From contig OX485807.1 in the NCBI GenBank assembly GCA_950295325.1, forward strand, positions 51,820,796-51,884,795: DNA of 64,000 nt. Reading direction: 5' to 3'. Both the position numbers and the translations under genes were made by a program. Shown one piece after another: positions 11,083 to 23,314 of this stretch; positions within the stretch are counted from its first letter, which is position 1; each line of letters starts with the position of its first letter. The notes beneath the pieces are model-generated. The model searched no databases. It saw only the letters and a list, made by a program, of their open reading frames with translations, and was not told the DNA's origin. The DNA comes from Polytrichum commune. Its lineage: Eukaryota; Streptophyta; Polytrichopsida; Polytrichales; Polytrichaceae.

Positions 11083-12676
11083 GGCCACTTCACACACAAG
11101 GCTGAAGGCCCTTGACCATGGCAATGTAAGAGCTCTCATTGGTCGAAAAGGCGGAGACCGTCCAAGTTCACTTCACACTAGGAGGTGAAGGCCTAAAGGC
11201 CCAAAGAAAAGTTCGTGGATGAAAAGTCTACATGGAGTCCTACATGGCTAGTTGTGGATAAGGGTGCATGGTCTACCGGAATTTGCGTCAGACCCACCTC
11301 CAAGAGGTGGGCTTGATGCAAATTCCGGGAGACCATGACTTTTTTAATATTTTTTCCAACAGGACAGATTTCAGGACAGACTGCATGGCAGATTCCAAGA
11401 CAATGGGCTTATTAACTAAAATGAGACAAATGGTCCGCTCATTTTAATGTGGGAACGTGATGGGAACGTCATATTTGCAAGTTTGTTCACCCGAGAAAAT
11501 AACCGTAGAGGTTCCTTAAACCACAACAATGTATTCCAATGAAACCAGGCAAACAATCAACTGGCATATGGAAGATCCCATCAATGACGACAAAAGGATT
11601 GACCCTACACGCCAAGGGTGAACACCCGTGCACAATTTGCCTCCCACCATGCACATTGGATGACTCCCACATATTAATCATGTTGGAAAATATGACAAAT
11701 CACATGAAGTCTCACAAAAATGTAGCCTTTACAAGTGGTAATTTGAACATCCCCGGGAAAATTGTCAATTGTCTCTAATTAATGCTCACAAAATTAAAAT
11801 TGAGCATCAAACATTATAGATGGTATCACCCTGGGGTGCCCACCCACGAGTGTTCACCCTACGACATCGAGGATTGAGCAATGCACCTTTAATCACCGAG
11901 GTCTTCTGTTGGTACCCCATCCTCGAACGTATCTCCATCAGTCATTTTCTCACCTCTGACGCATCAATCCAAATTATCCTTTGCGAAAAGAATTTGCCGA
12001 GCTGGGATGAGAACATTGTCATCGGACGCATTCCTTTGTCTTGCCCATGATGCCACAACACAATCTAGGGATTGATGAGCTGGTGGATATTCCTTGAGCC
12101 TCGTCCATCGAAAACATTTGGCCGTGTCCCATTCCTCATAACGTTCGTCTAAGGTCTTCTTGTTCCTTTGGCCAAGGAGCGGTACATAATATACAATCTC
12201 AATGGAACGAGGATGAGGACCAAGATGTGCCAAATTGGGCTCAGAAATCACTCATCCCATCCAAACTGGGTTTGGACAATCCTCACTAGGACGTAGTAAC
12301 ACATAATGGCCGACCCTGATATGTGCGCCGGGACGGAAGGACTCAACAGGTCGAGAGCTAGCTGGCCCCACGTAAGCATAGTCAGTGACGTTTTCCTCAA
12401 GTAGATGCACATTATCCACATGTAGGGTTGGTGCAATGGAGAACCGTGTAGCAGGCCAGAAAGGATCGCTAAGTTCAGATGGAGTTGGTAGTAAGGGATG
12501 ATCCATAGCCGCAAGCACATTCTCCCAATATACAATTGTTGGCGCAATGGACTCCATATATTGACTGGAACTATCTTGATCTGCCGTATCCTTCCAATAC
12601 TTAATAAATCCTTGCACTCCAAGCTTTATGTTCACAGAATCTTTCATCTCCCTTTTTGGCACGGGACCGGGACACC

Positions 12677-12918
12677 CTACAAAATGCCACACACAATGAG
12701 CTTGGAGCATTACCATGGCCTAACTGCCCAAGGGTGAACCCCCGTGGGCCACTTCTTGAGCTTACCAAGGCCTAACTGCCCACGGGTGAACACCCGTGGG
12801 CCACTTCTTGAGCTTACCAAGGCCTAACTGCCCACAGGTGAACACCCATGGGACACATACTTCTCATCATGTATTTCCTACGCAATTCCAACACAAAACC
12901 AAGAAGGGACAGACTAAC
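12677..12918 (-). repeat. three palindromes in intron 2 of element B gene
   Basis: Palindromes at about 12723, 12779 and 12834 are spaced about 55 bp apart. They are separated by near-identical copies of CCACTTCTTGAGCTTACCAA (the first spacer-flank is slightly changed). Element A has just one palindrome in this intron, so the other two arose by local duplication of a unit of about 55 bp. Confidence 0.75.
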
Positions 12919-15130
12919 CTAGAGGGACCATGGTCTTCTTTGTGATAGGGTCCACATTCCAAAGAGCAATTCCCCCTTCTGGGACCCAGCTTGGATCTGT
13001 ACAATACACTTTGTACTGCATCAATGGCACTCCTTGAGGGTCCACATAAAAACGGAATTGGTGCGCCTTGGAATGCCCAATGAGTCGATCTTGACCAAAC
13101 TCATTGTAGTATCCCTTCACCCATTCCTTGAAATCAGCAACCTCGTGGATTAAGGAGGGCACAATAGTTGGATCACCAGCAGCCATGAACGAGGCCATGA
13201 GGTCTGGTAGTGTATGGCAATCCTCAATCTTCAGCCTTTGTCCAAACCTCACGAACATTGCATCCACATCCTCATGCGTATGTCCAACAATTAGAAAAGA
13301 CACTTTGACTTCCCGAAAAATTCCCTTTGCAGTCAGAATTGACCAAAACAACATGTTGTATTTTGATTTGTTGTCTTTAGCACAATTGTCCATTTGAACC
13401 AGCAGGAGGGGTGGCAAACTTGTAGGTGGGATAACTTCGGGCGGCGCCAATGGAAGTACTCCTGAACACTTCTCTACACCAACCACCAGTGCGTCGTGTA
13501 AAGGATCACCTATAGAAGAGATAGGAATGTGTCGACTAGAGCAGACTGGTTGTACCTCAAGTTGACAAAGCAACTTCATAATGGAGGTAATAGTGAAGTT
13601 GGCATCGGATGGGTACATATCAAGGACATAATGCGCATAATTCACATCTGAGTGACCATGTGCAATCATCCCCGCAATGGATATTGGGAATCGCTCGTAT
13701 TTGTCAACACGTTTGTTCTTGTGCGCGAAAACGGGAAGCGCCGTTTTCCCATAATCCATTTTGTCATGGATTATACAAAGCACCTCATTGGGGGCATACT
13801 TTGACAAAATCCTATCTTTATAGTAATTGTTCCTATGAGCCTCCTGCAGTGCTAGATGACGAAGGCTAGCATTCGAGATGGCCAAGTGACCAGGTGTGTT
13901 CTTTGTGTGTATTCGCAACAAATCCTTGAACGCTGCGCAAGTTCCACAACGAGAGAAGTTGTCACCGGGGCTCTTTATCACATACTGCTTGTAATGTTGT
14001 CGATGTATGCGGCTGAAACTCGACATAGAGATAGGCGTGTACCCTAGGTCTCCGTCCAAGTTGTTCACTTCCTGCAACAGATTGGACCACGTTGTTCCCA
14101 CAGGGAGCATCTCCGTTCCTATCTTTTCACCAGTGGGAAGAGTCCGAGTCATATGGGGCATGGTGTCCGCCCTACCCTCAACCAATACTCCAAGGGTGGC
14201 TCGTGCCTGCACTGTATTCGCCCTAGGTTTTCTGGTTCCAGTATTTCCATGATCTCAGGATCTGACCCCCATCAAGCTTTCGGCCTTGTTCCTATTATAT
14301 TGTGCCCTTGATATCATAAAGATGCTCATCCATGCACGAGTGCATATTGTTCTCCCTTCCAAAATAACCGTCTCAAGACCGGTTTGCTCATGTTTCTGGA
14401 TGGTTTGGAACACCGACAGGGCTACGAGCTTTCGAGCATTGAATGGCAATGCGAAGTAGTGCTCCCGAATACTAATCACCAAAGGCCTTGGGAATACCTG
14501 GCAACAACGAGCAGAACAACAATCCACCGCTGATAACATCCGCGCATGCTCCTCAGTGGCTCCCCAAATTTTCTTCCCAGGTGGCCGAGGTGCACACATC
14601 CTCGCAGTGTTGTATTGGCGTTTTCCAAGCAAGTGCCGATGACTTTGAACTTCGCGAGTCGCATTATGATGGACCAACAATATTTCCGCCAATGTATGTC
14701 CTTCAAATTTGGTGAGTGAGAGTGGCCAGCGGTGCAGAGTATTCTCCCAATCCCGCGAGATAACATTGTCAGTTGGATTCAATATAATAACTCCAACATC
14801 CTCAGCCCCTAGGATTCTATTGTCTACACAATCCAACGGATTTGTGTTGCAAACCAATCCATCACACAAAGCATGGCCCTCATCATCAAAGAGCACAACG
14901 GCCTTCCCCTTCAAGTCCGTCCTCGACAGTCCAATGTAATCTGAAATCTGAAAATCAAAATCAAAGTATGTCAACATACATTGAGCAGTACCTCACTTCA
15001 CAAATACCAATTGTAGTATGTGTTGCCTATCATATCCCCATTGAAAGAATGCCCCTTATCACTAGTATGTTACTCATAAAAACAAATGGGTTAGAACTGA
15101 AGTAGACACCATTAACCTTGTTCGAGAGTG

Positions 15131-15846
15131 GCCCACGGGTGATCACCCGTGGGCCCCCAACCGGTTCGAGAGTGGCCCACGGGTGAACACCCGTGGGCTC
15201 CCTAACCAGTTTCGAGAGTGGCCCACGGGTGAACACCCGTGGGGACCCCAACGAGTTTCAAGAGTGGCCCACGGGTGAGCACCCGTGGGGACCCCAACGA
15301 GTTTCAAGAGTGGCCCACGGGTGAGCACCCGTGGGGACCCCAACGAGTTTCGAGAGTGGCCCACGGGTGAGCACCCGTGGGGACCCCAACGAGTTTCGAG
15401 AGTGGCCCACGGGTGAGCACCCGTGGGGACCCCAACGAGTTTCGAGAGTGGCCCACGGGTGAACACCCGTGGGGCCCCAACCGGATTCGAATGTCCCCCA
15501 CGGGTGAACACCCGTGGGCCCCCAACCGGTATCGAGAGTGGCCCACGGGTGAACACCCGTGGGGCCCCAACCGGATTCGAATGTCCCCCACGGGTGAACA
15601 CCCGTGGGCCCCCAACCGGTATCGAGAGTGGCCCACGGGTGAACACCCGTGGGGCCCCAACCGGATTCGAATGTCCCCCACGGGTGAACACCCGTGGGCC
15701 CCCAACCGGTATCGAGAGTGGCCCACGGGTGAACACCCGTGGGGCCCCCAACCGGTTTCTAAAGTCCACCACGGGTGAACACCCGTGGCATACCATGCCG
15801 TACGGGGTTGTACGGTCTCATTGTGGCCACGGGTGCACCCGTGGGA
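15131..15846 (-). repeat. array of 16 palindromes in intron 1 of element B gene
   Basis: Sixteen interrupted palindromes start near 15132, 15175, 15222, 15268, 15314, 15360, 15405, 15452, 15497, 15542, 15587, 15632, 15677, 15722, 15768 and 15825. The pitch is 45-47 bp for most of the array. From 15471 to 15741 the spacers alternate between two types, making a 90-bp higher-order unit repeated three times. The two-nucleotide centre varies (AT, AA, AG), and the last copy has none. Long open frames over the array are artefacts of its regular period. Confidence 0.9.
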
Positions 15847-15979
15847 AAATGTAGGTGCAAGTTAGGGATATGTCACTAACCTCTTCTCCCATGTGAGGCA
15901 CGCTCTCCATGGTTGGTCGTCAAGGGTCAAGGGGGGTGGACTCAAATGAGGAGAAGGAAATGGCCACCCATATGGTGGA

Positions 15980-15988
15980 CTTTATATA
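15980..15988 (-). promoter_or_regulatory. TATA box of element B gene
   Basis: TATATAAAG on the minus strand lies about 70 nt before the ATG at 15910, mirroring element A. Confidence 0.55.
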
Positions 15989-16290
15989 GGTTGTGAGCAC
16001 GTCCTCCATTTGAACATGAGGAAGTACAAGGCATTCCCACCAAATTTGCAAGTTCGTAGACGTCATTCCCTCATTTCCAACCCGCCAATAGGTAATCACG
16101 TACTCAACTACCTCATGTTGAATAATGATGACCATCGGTAGTGGGGTTCTACCTCGTATGTAAATGGAGTACAACTTTGTTACAAGGCGACGGAGAGTCT
16201 TTGCGGTACCAATGATCATTGTGTAACCTTTGCAAGTTTGCATACACCTCATACCACTACCGACCATTGTGACGCCAAATTTTCATAAGC

Positions 16291-19132
16291 GCAACAACAA
16301 TATAGTTGATTATATGCACAAGGATCGTGTGTAACTAACCTATGACGAGATGAAATTGATGTAGAATTGCACAATTCTTCTTTTGACGCATGACAATTAA
16401 GGGGTTATTAATCAATTATAAATGCACTTGTGGATTATTTCAAAGTACTATAGGGTATAGAATAATAGGTAATTTGGACTTATAAGTAATGGAGCCCCTT
16501 CTTAGTTGTCTACATAAATTTAAATCTTCAACATTCCTTTTAGAGATATGAACCACCTAAGATATAAGACCATGCAATGGGGCAATGGAATAAATGCACA
16601 TAAAGGTCTACTTGATATTGTGACATGACCTTGGGTTTCTATCATAACCTTAAACCCTAAACTTAGATACTACCATTCACTATTAAATTGCACAAATAGA
16701 TGGCCCACAACTTTATGGAAGATAAGTTACATAACAGATCTTCAATCCCAAGGAATAACATTATTTGTAAGATGTCCAACATTGAGTGATGCTAAGTGTG
16801 CAATGAATTTGAGCTCCCCATGTAATATGTGGGCTCTCAAAACGATAGTCACTACTCAATCATGGCTAGAGTCTAATATGAATAACCTCCATATACTCTA
16901 ATGCTATAAACTCTAATTGTTGCACCATAGGTAGGTGTCATGGGATGAATCAATACAACCTCTATTGAGGGGAGGGAGATCCAAGGGAGGGGCAGTTGAA
17001 AAATAACTTCCAAGCCATGAATCACAAATAAATTCAATAACATTTGATTGTAATTGCACATCTTATTGATGCACTTGGGTTATATTTGAATAACCCAATG
17101 AAGGTTATTTGAAGAATTGGGTTATTTGAATAACCCATGAAGGTAGTGGAGGCTTTTTTTTTTTGGTTGATGGGTGTCATTTTTGTTTTCTAGTTGTGAC
17201 AAATACATATTAACAAGATCCTTGTGTTCATGGCTTGGAAGGTGTGATTTGTTTGCAAATCACACACAAGTGATTCTTATCCCAATTCAAATAAATTTGT
17301 TATTGAATAATATTGAATATTATTTGGTCCGTGACACCTAATTCGATATGAGTAGGACACAAATAGATGGCGAGCAACTATGAAGGTCCAACACTAAGTG
17401 GCCTACCACACTTTCGGGTTTAGGGTTTAGGGTTTAGGGTTATTTATTTCCTTAGCATTTTCAACCCTAGGTTAATAGAAAAAGGCCTTGCATTTCATAT
17501 AATTCCAAAATACACGTTCTTCCATTCCCTATAGTACTTTAATGATGTGCATTGCCATTTATGATACCCTATATTATTCTAAGTCCTTTTGTTCATTTTT
17601 AACGTGGGCCACTGTAATATTATTGTGCTTGCCGTGCCTTGCCTTACATTGGTTTTTCATCCAAATATGCAGATGAAAAATCCACAGTAATGGGTATCCC
17701 TATTTTGAAGGGAATGCTATGGAATATTGTTGATGGTCCATTGACCCCTTGTTAATACTCACATCGTACATCAACAATATCACCAAAGTGAAATAGCAGT
17801 TGGTTGAAGGCCTCGTCACGTACGACTTCACACTATACTTGAGGAGTTCTGATCATCATATGTGTACCAATGCACAATCTCAATATGATATTCTTGTCCA
17901 ATAATTCGTTAGTGAGTAAGTTCCTTTGGATTTCAAGTTCATGTTCCCTTAAAGCTTTAATGTCAAGGCTAATACCTATTTGTAGTCATTCACATAGGGT
18001 ATCATCCAAATATGCAGATGACAAACCCACAGTAATGGAAATCCCTATTTTTAGAGTGAAATGAGGAATTGAAACCATTTATGTTTAAGTTATCGTGTGC
18101 AACAATGCCATACAATATGTATCTGAGGACCTTTCTTAACCTTCACGTGAAAGGGGGTGGGGAATGGAAAAAGAATGTCCATAACCGTACTTCGGGCAAA
18201 CTCAAATACCTTGTACTCCAATCCCATAATTTAAATTCAAGGTTACGCATATTCTCCATATGGTCGTTCGGACCAACCGCATGTTCAAAGCATGTTTTGG
18301 GAATGTGCGATTGACCTTGGTATGTTCTAACAAGAATCTATGCTAAAGTGTGGTTATGATTAAGTGCGCCGTACTAATCTTAGTATGCTAAGCCTAAGAA
18401 GATGGCTGATTATAAATATTAATAACTATTAGTCTTAAGTTATTTTAAGTTTTATTGATTGCTAGTGATTATTTTGATTACTATTATTCACTATTGGTTA
18501 CTATTAGTCACTATATTATCATAATATGTGGAAGTTCCATGTTTGAATTTAGTGTTAGCAAGTATAAGGTGAAAAAAAATGTAAAAATTAGCAATGATAT
18601 AAGGAGAATTCCTTCTCATCTCCAAACATATTATCTTCAAACACTAATTGTCAAGAAATTGAATCTAAGTGTTGAACATGGTAGGGCGGTAACAACACTA
18701 AATATAATCCAACACTAAGTATCAATTTTTGTGTACTATTAACGGTTGTATTGTGCATATGTACTGTCCTCCATTGCTATGTCTCAAACATACAATGTTG
18801 GAACCAAAAAACAATTACCACGGTGACATTAAATGCCATATGACACTAAGGGTCATATACATTTTGTATGAATTTTTTTATACATGCATGTTCTTATCGA
18901 ACATGTGAACATAGGGCCTTTCAGGAAGTAATAAGATGATATGGACTATATTGACGTGGCCTCCGGGTACCACTGTCCAGATACATTGGGTTCACGGGTA
19001 CAGCGAACATGGGGTACATCTTCAAACACTTATTGTCAAGAAATTGAAAATAAGTGTTGAACATGGTAGGGCGGTAACAACACTAAATATAATCCAACAC
19101 TAAGTATCATTTTTGTGTATCATTAGTTATCT
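16291..19132. other. non-coding AT-rich stretch with repeat fragments
   Basis: No gene is seen. It holds a fragment of the 124-471 repeat family at about 16440-16492 (inverted) and another at about 17470-17605 (direct). It also has three GGGTTTA units at about 17416-17440 and a direct duplication at 18633-18735 and 19019-19119. The latter is rich in ACACTAA motifs shared with the MITE at 19135. Confidence 0.5.
18633..19119. repeat. about 100-bp direct duplication
   Basis: The segments 18633-18735 and 19019-19119 are nearly identical, both containing AACATGGTAGGGCGGTAACA followed by ACACTAAATATAATCC. They lie 386 bp apart. Sequence between them (about 18805-18850) also resembles 57627-57670, so this is part of a dispersed repeat family. 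Confidence 0.7.
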
Positions 19133-19458
19133 TACTACACTAAATAGGTTGATTAGTGTTGGAAACACTAATAGTCGATGGAAACGCTAAATGTCAATTG
19201 TCTTCATAGTGTTAGAGCACTAAATGTCAACTCTAACACTATTTGTACCAATTAGTAACTTTGAATATTTACAAAAGTGCATTTAGTGTTAGATGACATT
19301 TTTTGTGGATCTTCAAATGAAGAATTGGAGGAATTTGCTAGGAATATGCTAGGAATCTTAACACTAATTGTACTTTCAAGTGACATTTAGTGTTTTGGGT
19401 AACTATTGGCTCTAACACTAATCTTCATCTAACACTAATCTACATATTTAGTGTAGTA
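19133..19458. mobile_element. MITE with ACACTAA-rich inverted ends, TA target site
   Basis: The element spans 19135-19456 (322 bp). Its 26-bp ends start CTACACTAAATA and match with two mismatches. TA flanks both sides (19133-19134 and 19457-19458), fitting a Tc1/mariner-type target. The interior has repeated ACACTAAT/ATTAGTGT pairs that could fold extensively. A related right end lies at about 49220-49247. There is no coding sequence. Confidence 0.65.
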
Positions 19459-19735
19459 CTCTCATTAGTTGAGATGTGAAAAATATCTTAATTTTACTAA
19501 TAATTAGTTATCTTACTAATATGTATTTATCTCACTACGTAATATTAGTTATCTTCCTAATTATACTTAGATATCCAAATAATTGCTTTTGATTATCTCA
19601 CTAATACTGAGTTATCTCACTAAGTACTACCAGTTTTCTTCCTAATACTCAGTTATTTTACTAAGTATTGTTAACTAAACTACACCTACTTAGTATGGCG
19701 AACATTACTAAGTACAATTAATTTTTTTATGGCTA
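19459..19735. repeat. degenerate TTAGTTATCTTACTAA-type repeats
   Basis: Variants of GTTATCTTACTAA, TTATCTCACTAA and GTTTTCTTCCTAA recur about every 25-35 bp in this AT-rich stretch. No gene is visible. It immediately precedes the CpG-richer upstream region of the element C gene. Confidence 0.45.
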
Positions 19736-20396
19736 CCTCCCAATACCATCATACCGGCCACGCCCGGCCAATTCGTACTTTAGCCGTCAAAACCCATATC
19801 CATTCACATCTGGACATGTCATACGTCATGTCCCTTCGTCCTAGGCGTCATTAATGATGTCCATTCACTCCCACCCTCTCGCAATTATGGCGTATCTTGA
19901 TTCGCACCACCTCCCTCTTCTCTCTCATTCCCTCTCATTCTCAACTTCGAATTCCTCCTCTCTTTCCTTCACCTCTCGAAAAATTTCTGGAGGTAGGGTT
20001 CTTCCACTCCACGCCCTCAACTCCGGAAGTGAATTTCCTTCTCTCCTTGAATTCCTACTCTTCATTCCACTCTTTTTCTTGCTTCTCTTATGCACAAAAG
20101 TCTGGAATAGATGCAGGAAGTAGTTTATTGAACAATGAGATAGTTTCTTGCACAATGAGATAGTTTCTTGCACAATGTGGTTGTTTCTTGCTCAATCCAC
20201 CACGTGTGAGTGCTGAAATGTGGAGAATAGTGAGGCGATTCTCAAGCAAGTGGAGGATAGCTGAATTCCAGGTGTTGTGAGAGACAACAAGCTTGCAGGT
20301 ATATTCACTTCTTCAATCTTCTTCTTCAATCTTCTTGCAGGTATCTTCACTTCTTCAATCTTCTTCTTGCACTTCTTCAATCTTGCATTGTCCATA

Positions 20397-20655
20397 ATTT
20401 TGTTGCATTCTGACTCTTTCATTCTTGTCAATCTCTTCATATGTCGTCAATCTCTTAGTATTATAAGACTGAATCTGTCATTCTCTTCAATGTCTCTCAA
20501 TCCACACGAATTGCTCAAGAAAATTGATGTGAATTTTGTTGCATTCTGACTCTTTCATTCTTGTCAATCTCTTCATATGTCGTCAATCTCTTAGTATTAT
20601 AAAACTGAATCTGTCATTCTCTTCAATGTCTCTCAATCCACACGAATTGCTCATG
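20397..20655 (+). repeat. 136-bp tandem duplication upstream of element C gene
   Basis: The segment from about 20397 (TGTTGCATTCTGACTCTTTC...) recurs 136 bp later from about 20533, nearly identical over about 120 bp. It is C/T-rich with TCTTCAAT motifs and lies between the presumed promoter and the first coding exon, probably within the 5' leader or its intron. The first copy follows short repeats of CTTCTTCAATCTT (20305-20385). Confidence 0.8.
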
Positions 20656-20876
20656 AAATGTGAGAGGAACTCTCAAATGAGAATGCAAGGAGTATGCCAC
20701 TTTGTTTAGGGTTTTGCGAAAATTGATGCCTGATTGTAGGTTTTAAATTGAATCACAGTCCCCCATGATTTGCGAATGTAGGGTTTGTCTGAATCACATG
20801 CGTATGTGTTTTGATATGTGCAGGAACCAATATTGGATCTGCACAACAATTGTAATGGTCCCACCAAAGAAACCAG

Positions 20877-22013
20877 GTAAGTTTCATGTATATTATTCGG
20901 AATTCTTCTGCCAGTGTGAATGCAGTCTTTTGCGAGTTGAATTCCAAGTGCCCAAAACTTATCTGTTTTGGAGACGCTCACGGGTGAGTACCCGTGGGCC
21001 TCCAAACTCATCTGCTTGGGAGAGGCTCGCGGGTGAACACCCGTGAGCCTCTCAACTTGTATGTTTAGAAGAGGCTCACGGGTGAGCACCCCTGGGCGTC
21101 TCAACTCATCCGCTTGGGAGAGGCTCACGGGTGAACACCCGTGGGCCTCTCAACACATCTGTTTGGGGGAGCCCACGGGTGAACACCCGTGGGCCTCTCA
21201 ACACATCTGTTTGGGGGAGCCCACGGTTGAACACCCGTGGGCCTCTCAACTCATCTGTTTGGGGGAGCCCACGGGTGAACACCCGTGGGCCTCTCAACTC
21301 ATCTGTTTGGGGGAGCCCACGGGTGAACACCCGTGGGCCTCAAGAGAACAATTCTGTTAGATGAGTTTGAGGATTGATATCGTATGTTTGGGAGAGCCCA
21401 CGGGTGAACACCCATGGGCCTCTCAACTCATTTGTTTGGGGGAGCCCACGGGTGAACACCCGTGGGCCTCTCAACTCATCTGATTGGGGGAGCCCACAGG
21501 TGAACACCCGTGGGCCTCAAGAGAACAATTCTGTTGGACGAGTTTGAGGATTGATATCGTATGTTTGGGAGAGTCCACGGGTGAACACCCGTGGGCCTCA
21601 AGAGAACAATTCTGTTGGATGAGTTTGAGGATTGATATCGTATGTTTGGGAGAGCCCACGGGTGAACACCCGTGGGGCTCTCAACTCATGTGTTTGGGGG
21701 AGCCCACGGGTGAACACCCGTGGGCCCCAAGAGAACAATTCTGTTGGATGAGTTTGAGGATTGATATACTTGAATCGAGATTGGGTGATAAAAGATCTAG
21801 ACATAGATTTGTAATAGACAATTGTTGTTTCATTCAGGTGAATATAGGTGTTGAAGTATTCCGGTATATGAATAGACATGGCAAGAACTAAGCAAACAGC
21901 ACGTAAAGGTATAAGCACAATACCTATGTGCACTTCCATCTTTTGTGATTCATAAATTTCGAGATGGGATTTTATAGTATGCGGATTACTAACAATTGCA
22001 TTTTCATCTACAG
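20877..22013 (+). repeat. array of 14 palindromes in intron 1 of element C gene
   Basis: Palindromes start near 20979, 21027, 21075, 21124, 21172, 21220, 21268, 21316, 21397, 21444, 21492, 21575, 21654 and 21702. The basic pitch is 48 bp, with spacers of type CTCTCAACTCATCTGTTTGG. Three longer intervals near 80 bp contain AAGAGAACAATTCTGTTGGA and a GATTGATATCGTATG block. Splice borders are CCAG|GTAAGT and CTACAG|TC. Confidence 0.9.
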
Positions 22014-23314
22014 TCTCCGGAGGATTGGGCAGAGCGGTGAATTACGAGATTGAGGTATTGGGACCTGAAGTGAAATGGTTCATGCAGTACAGTGGCTTCG
22101 GTGAGACAACAGTATTGTCGTTGTACACAAAAACTGGTCCTAATTCCAAATGGCGAAAATATCTGAAGGCGAAGCAGGTATTGGATGTTCAAGCAGATGG
22201 ACAACGTGTATTGATAATGTGCAAGTCCTCAGAAAGGAAGAAGGACTTCAAGGTTGCTGGCTTCGTGGAGTCTTTCTCCTACGCGGATGTGAATGAAGAG
22301 CTCAACAACGAGGGCGAAAACATCCGCTTATTGAACTGTGAATTTCTCACCTATTGCATAGAATACTGCAAGACAAATGTGCACACGAGGAGCGTGGAGG
22401 AGAGATCAGTGATGATTGAGCAAGACTACAAATCTGCTCTAAAAAGAGTGCAGGTTATAGTTGAGGAGGCAAAGGCGGCAAGGTTGGAAACGTCTTTGAA
22501 GAAGAAACAAATCCGCGATGGGAAGAGGAAGGATCCCGGGGATGGCCGAACCGAGACATCTAGGAAGAAGACGAGACCTGCTGAAAGACAAGAATTGGTA
22601 ATCGAAGAGACTCCCAGCAAGGACATTGTGTCGAAGAAGGGGAAGAAGAAAACTTCCGAAGAGGGTCCCTTCCTTGAACTCGAGAAGATTCCGAAGCGTT
22701 CACCCCAAGGACCTCCAGACAAATCGGTTGGAGACAGGTTGATGGATATGATTATATTCAAGAATAAATACGACAAGGTGTGGATATTCGGCGAAGGCGT
22801 CAATGGTTTCGTCAGCATCGATAATATAGAGCGGGGAGATGCAGGGTACAATTGCCGTCCCATTTTTGAGGCGCACTTGAGGGAGATGAAGACGTGGTTG
22901 TTCAACTATGCCTTCATTCCGAAGATCCACCCCAACTTCTTGACAATTGTTCCATCCGATAGGCGGAGAAAACCGTCAAAATTTGCGGACGTGCAGAACA
23001 AAACTTTTCATGTGGTCAACGGACAACACACCTTAGCAGCCTGTCGGGAGTATGTGAATGACCCCAGCAGCACAGAGGAAGTGAAAAGTTTCTTCTCGAA
23101 ATGGCTGTGCAACGTTGTCTGGGCCCCCGAAGGTGATGACGACCCTCTGTTCCACCTATCTGGCGTATTGAACCTCGACACGGAATATAGAAAGCATTTT
23201 CCATCGTTTACGGAATGCATTCAACACTCTCGGAAGACATGGATAAGGCGTGGAAGACCTGCGCGTACCGCACGCGAGAAGTCCAACAATTCGGAAGCCT
23301 TCAAGAAGTGGAAG

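Larger units (their letters stand above)
11889..15910 (-). pseudogene. DUF7869-like transposase gene of element B, three CGA-to-TGA stops
   Basis: Minus-strand exons are 15881-15910, 12919-14947 and 11889-12676, with the same borders and phases as in A. The start MESVPHMGEE is conserved, and the acidic motifs MDN and GHTHEDVD are both present. Three in-frame TGA codons lie at 14255-14257, 12252-12254 and 11964-11966. At each, copy A has CGA (Arg), so all three are C-to-T changes in a CpG. I see no frameshift. The natural end is TAA at 11889-11891, two codons longer than A (it ends EDLGD where A ends EDL). The pattern fits inactivation by methylation-linked deamination. Confidence 0.7.
11400..16290 (-). 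mobile_element. element B: inverted, decayed relative of element A
   Basis: Homology to A runs the whole length in opposite orientation, from the end motif (TTAACTAAAATGAG at 11412-11425, the reverse of A's right end) to about 16290, where CTTATGAAAATTTGGC on the minus strand matches A's left edge. Gene order, intron positions, TATA box and palindromes correspond. Its gene is broken by three stops. The first intron has a much larger palindrome array than A. No target duplication was found. Confidence 0.6.

Noticed and set aside
15131-15846. CRISPR-like array (regular palindromic repeats with spacers)
   Set aside because: The spacers are repeats of each other rather than unique, the repeats lie inside a spliced plant gene, and related arrays occur on both strands in a eukaryotic mobile element.
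15143-15854. Long open frames over the palindrome arrays (PRVFTRG, PTGEHPWA and similar)
   Set aside because: They exist in several frames and on both strands at once because the repeat period avoids stops. Nothing but the repeat is encoded. The same holds for frames at 21.0-21.9 and 24.9-25.2 kb.
11889-15910. RNA editing restoring the TGA codons of copy B
   Set aside because: U-to-C editing in plants is an organellar process. A nuclear, spliced gene with stops only at former CpG sites is better explained by deamination.
17416-17440. Telomere
   Set aside because: There are only about three GGGTTTA units in the middle of the sequence. At most this is an interstitial remnant.
19854-20163. Short overlapping frames upstream of the element C gene
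   Set aside because: Several frames on both strands are open because the stretch is C/T-rich. It reads better as promoter and leader.
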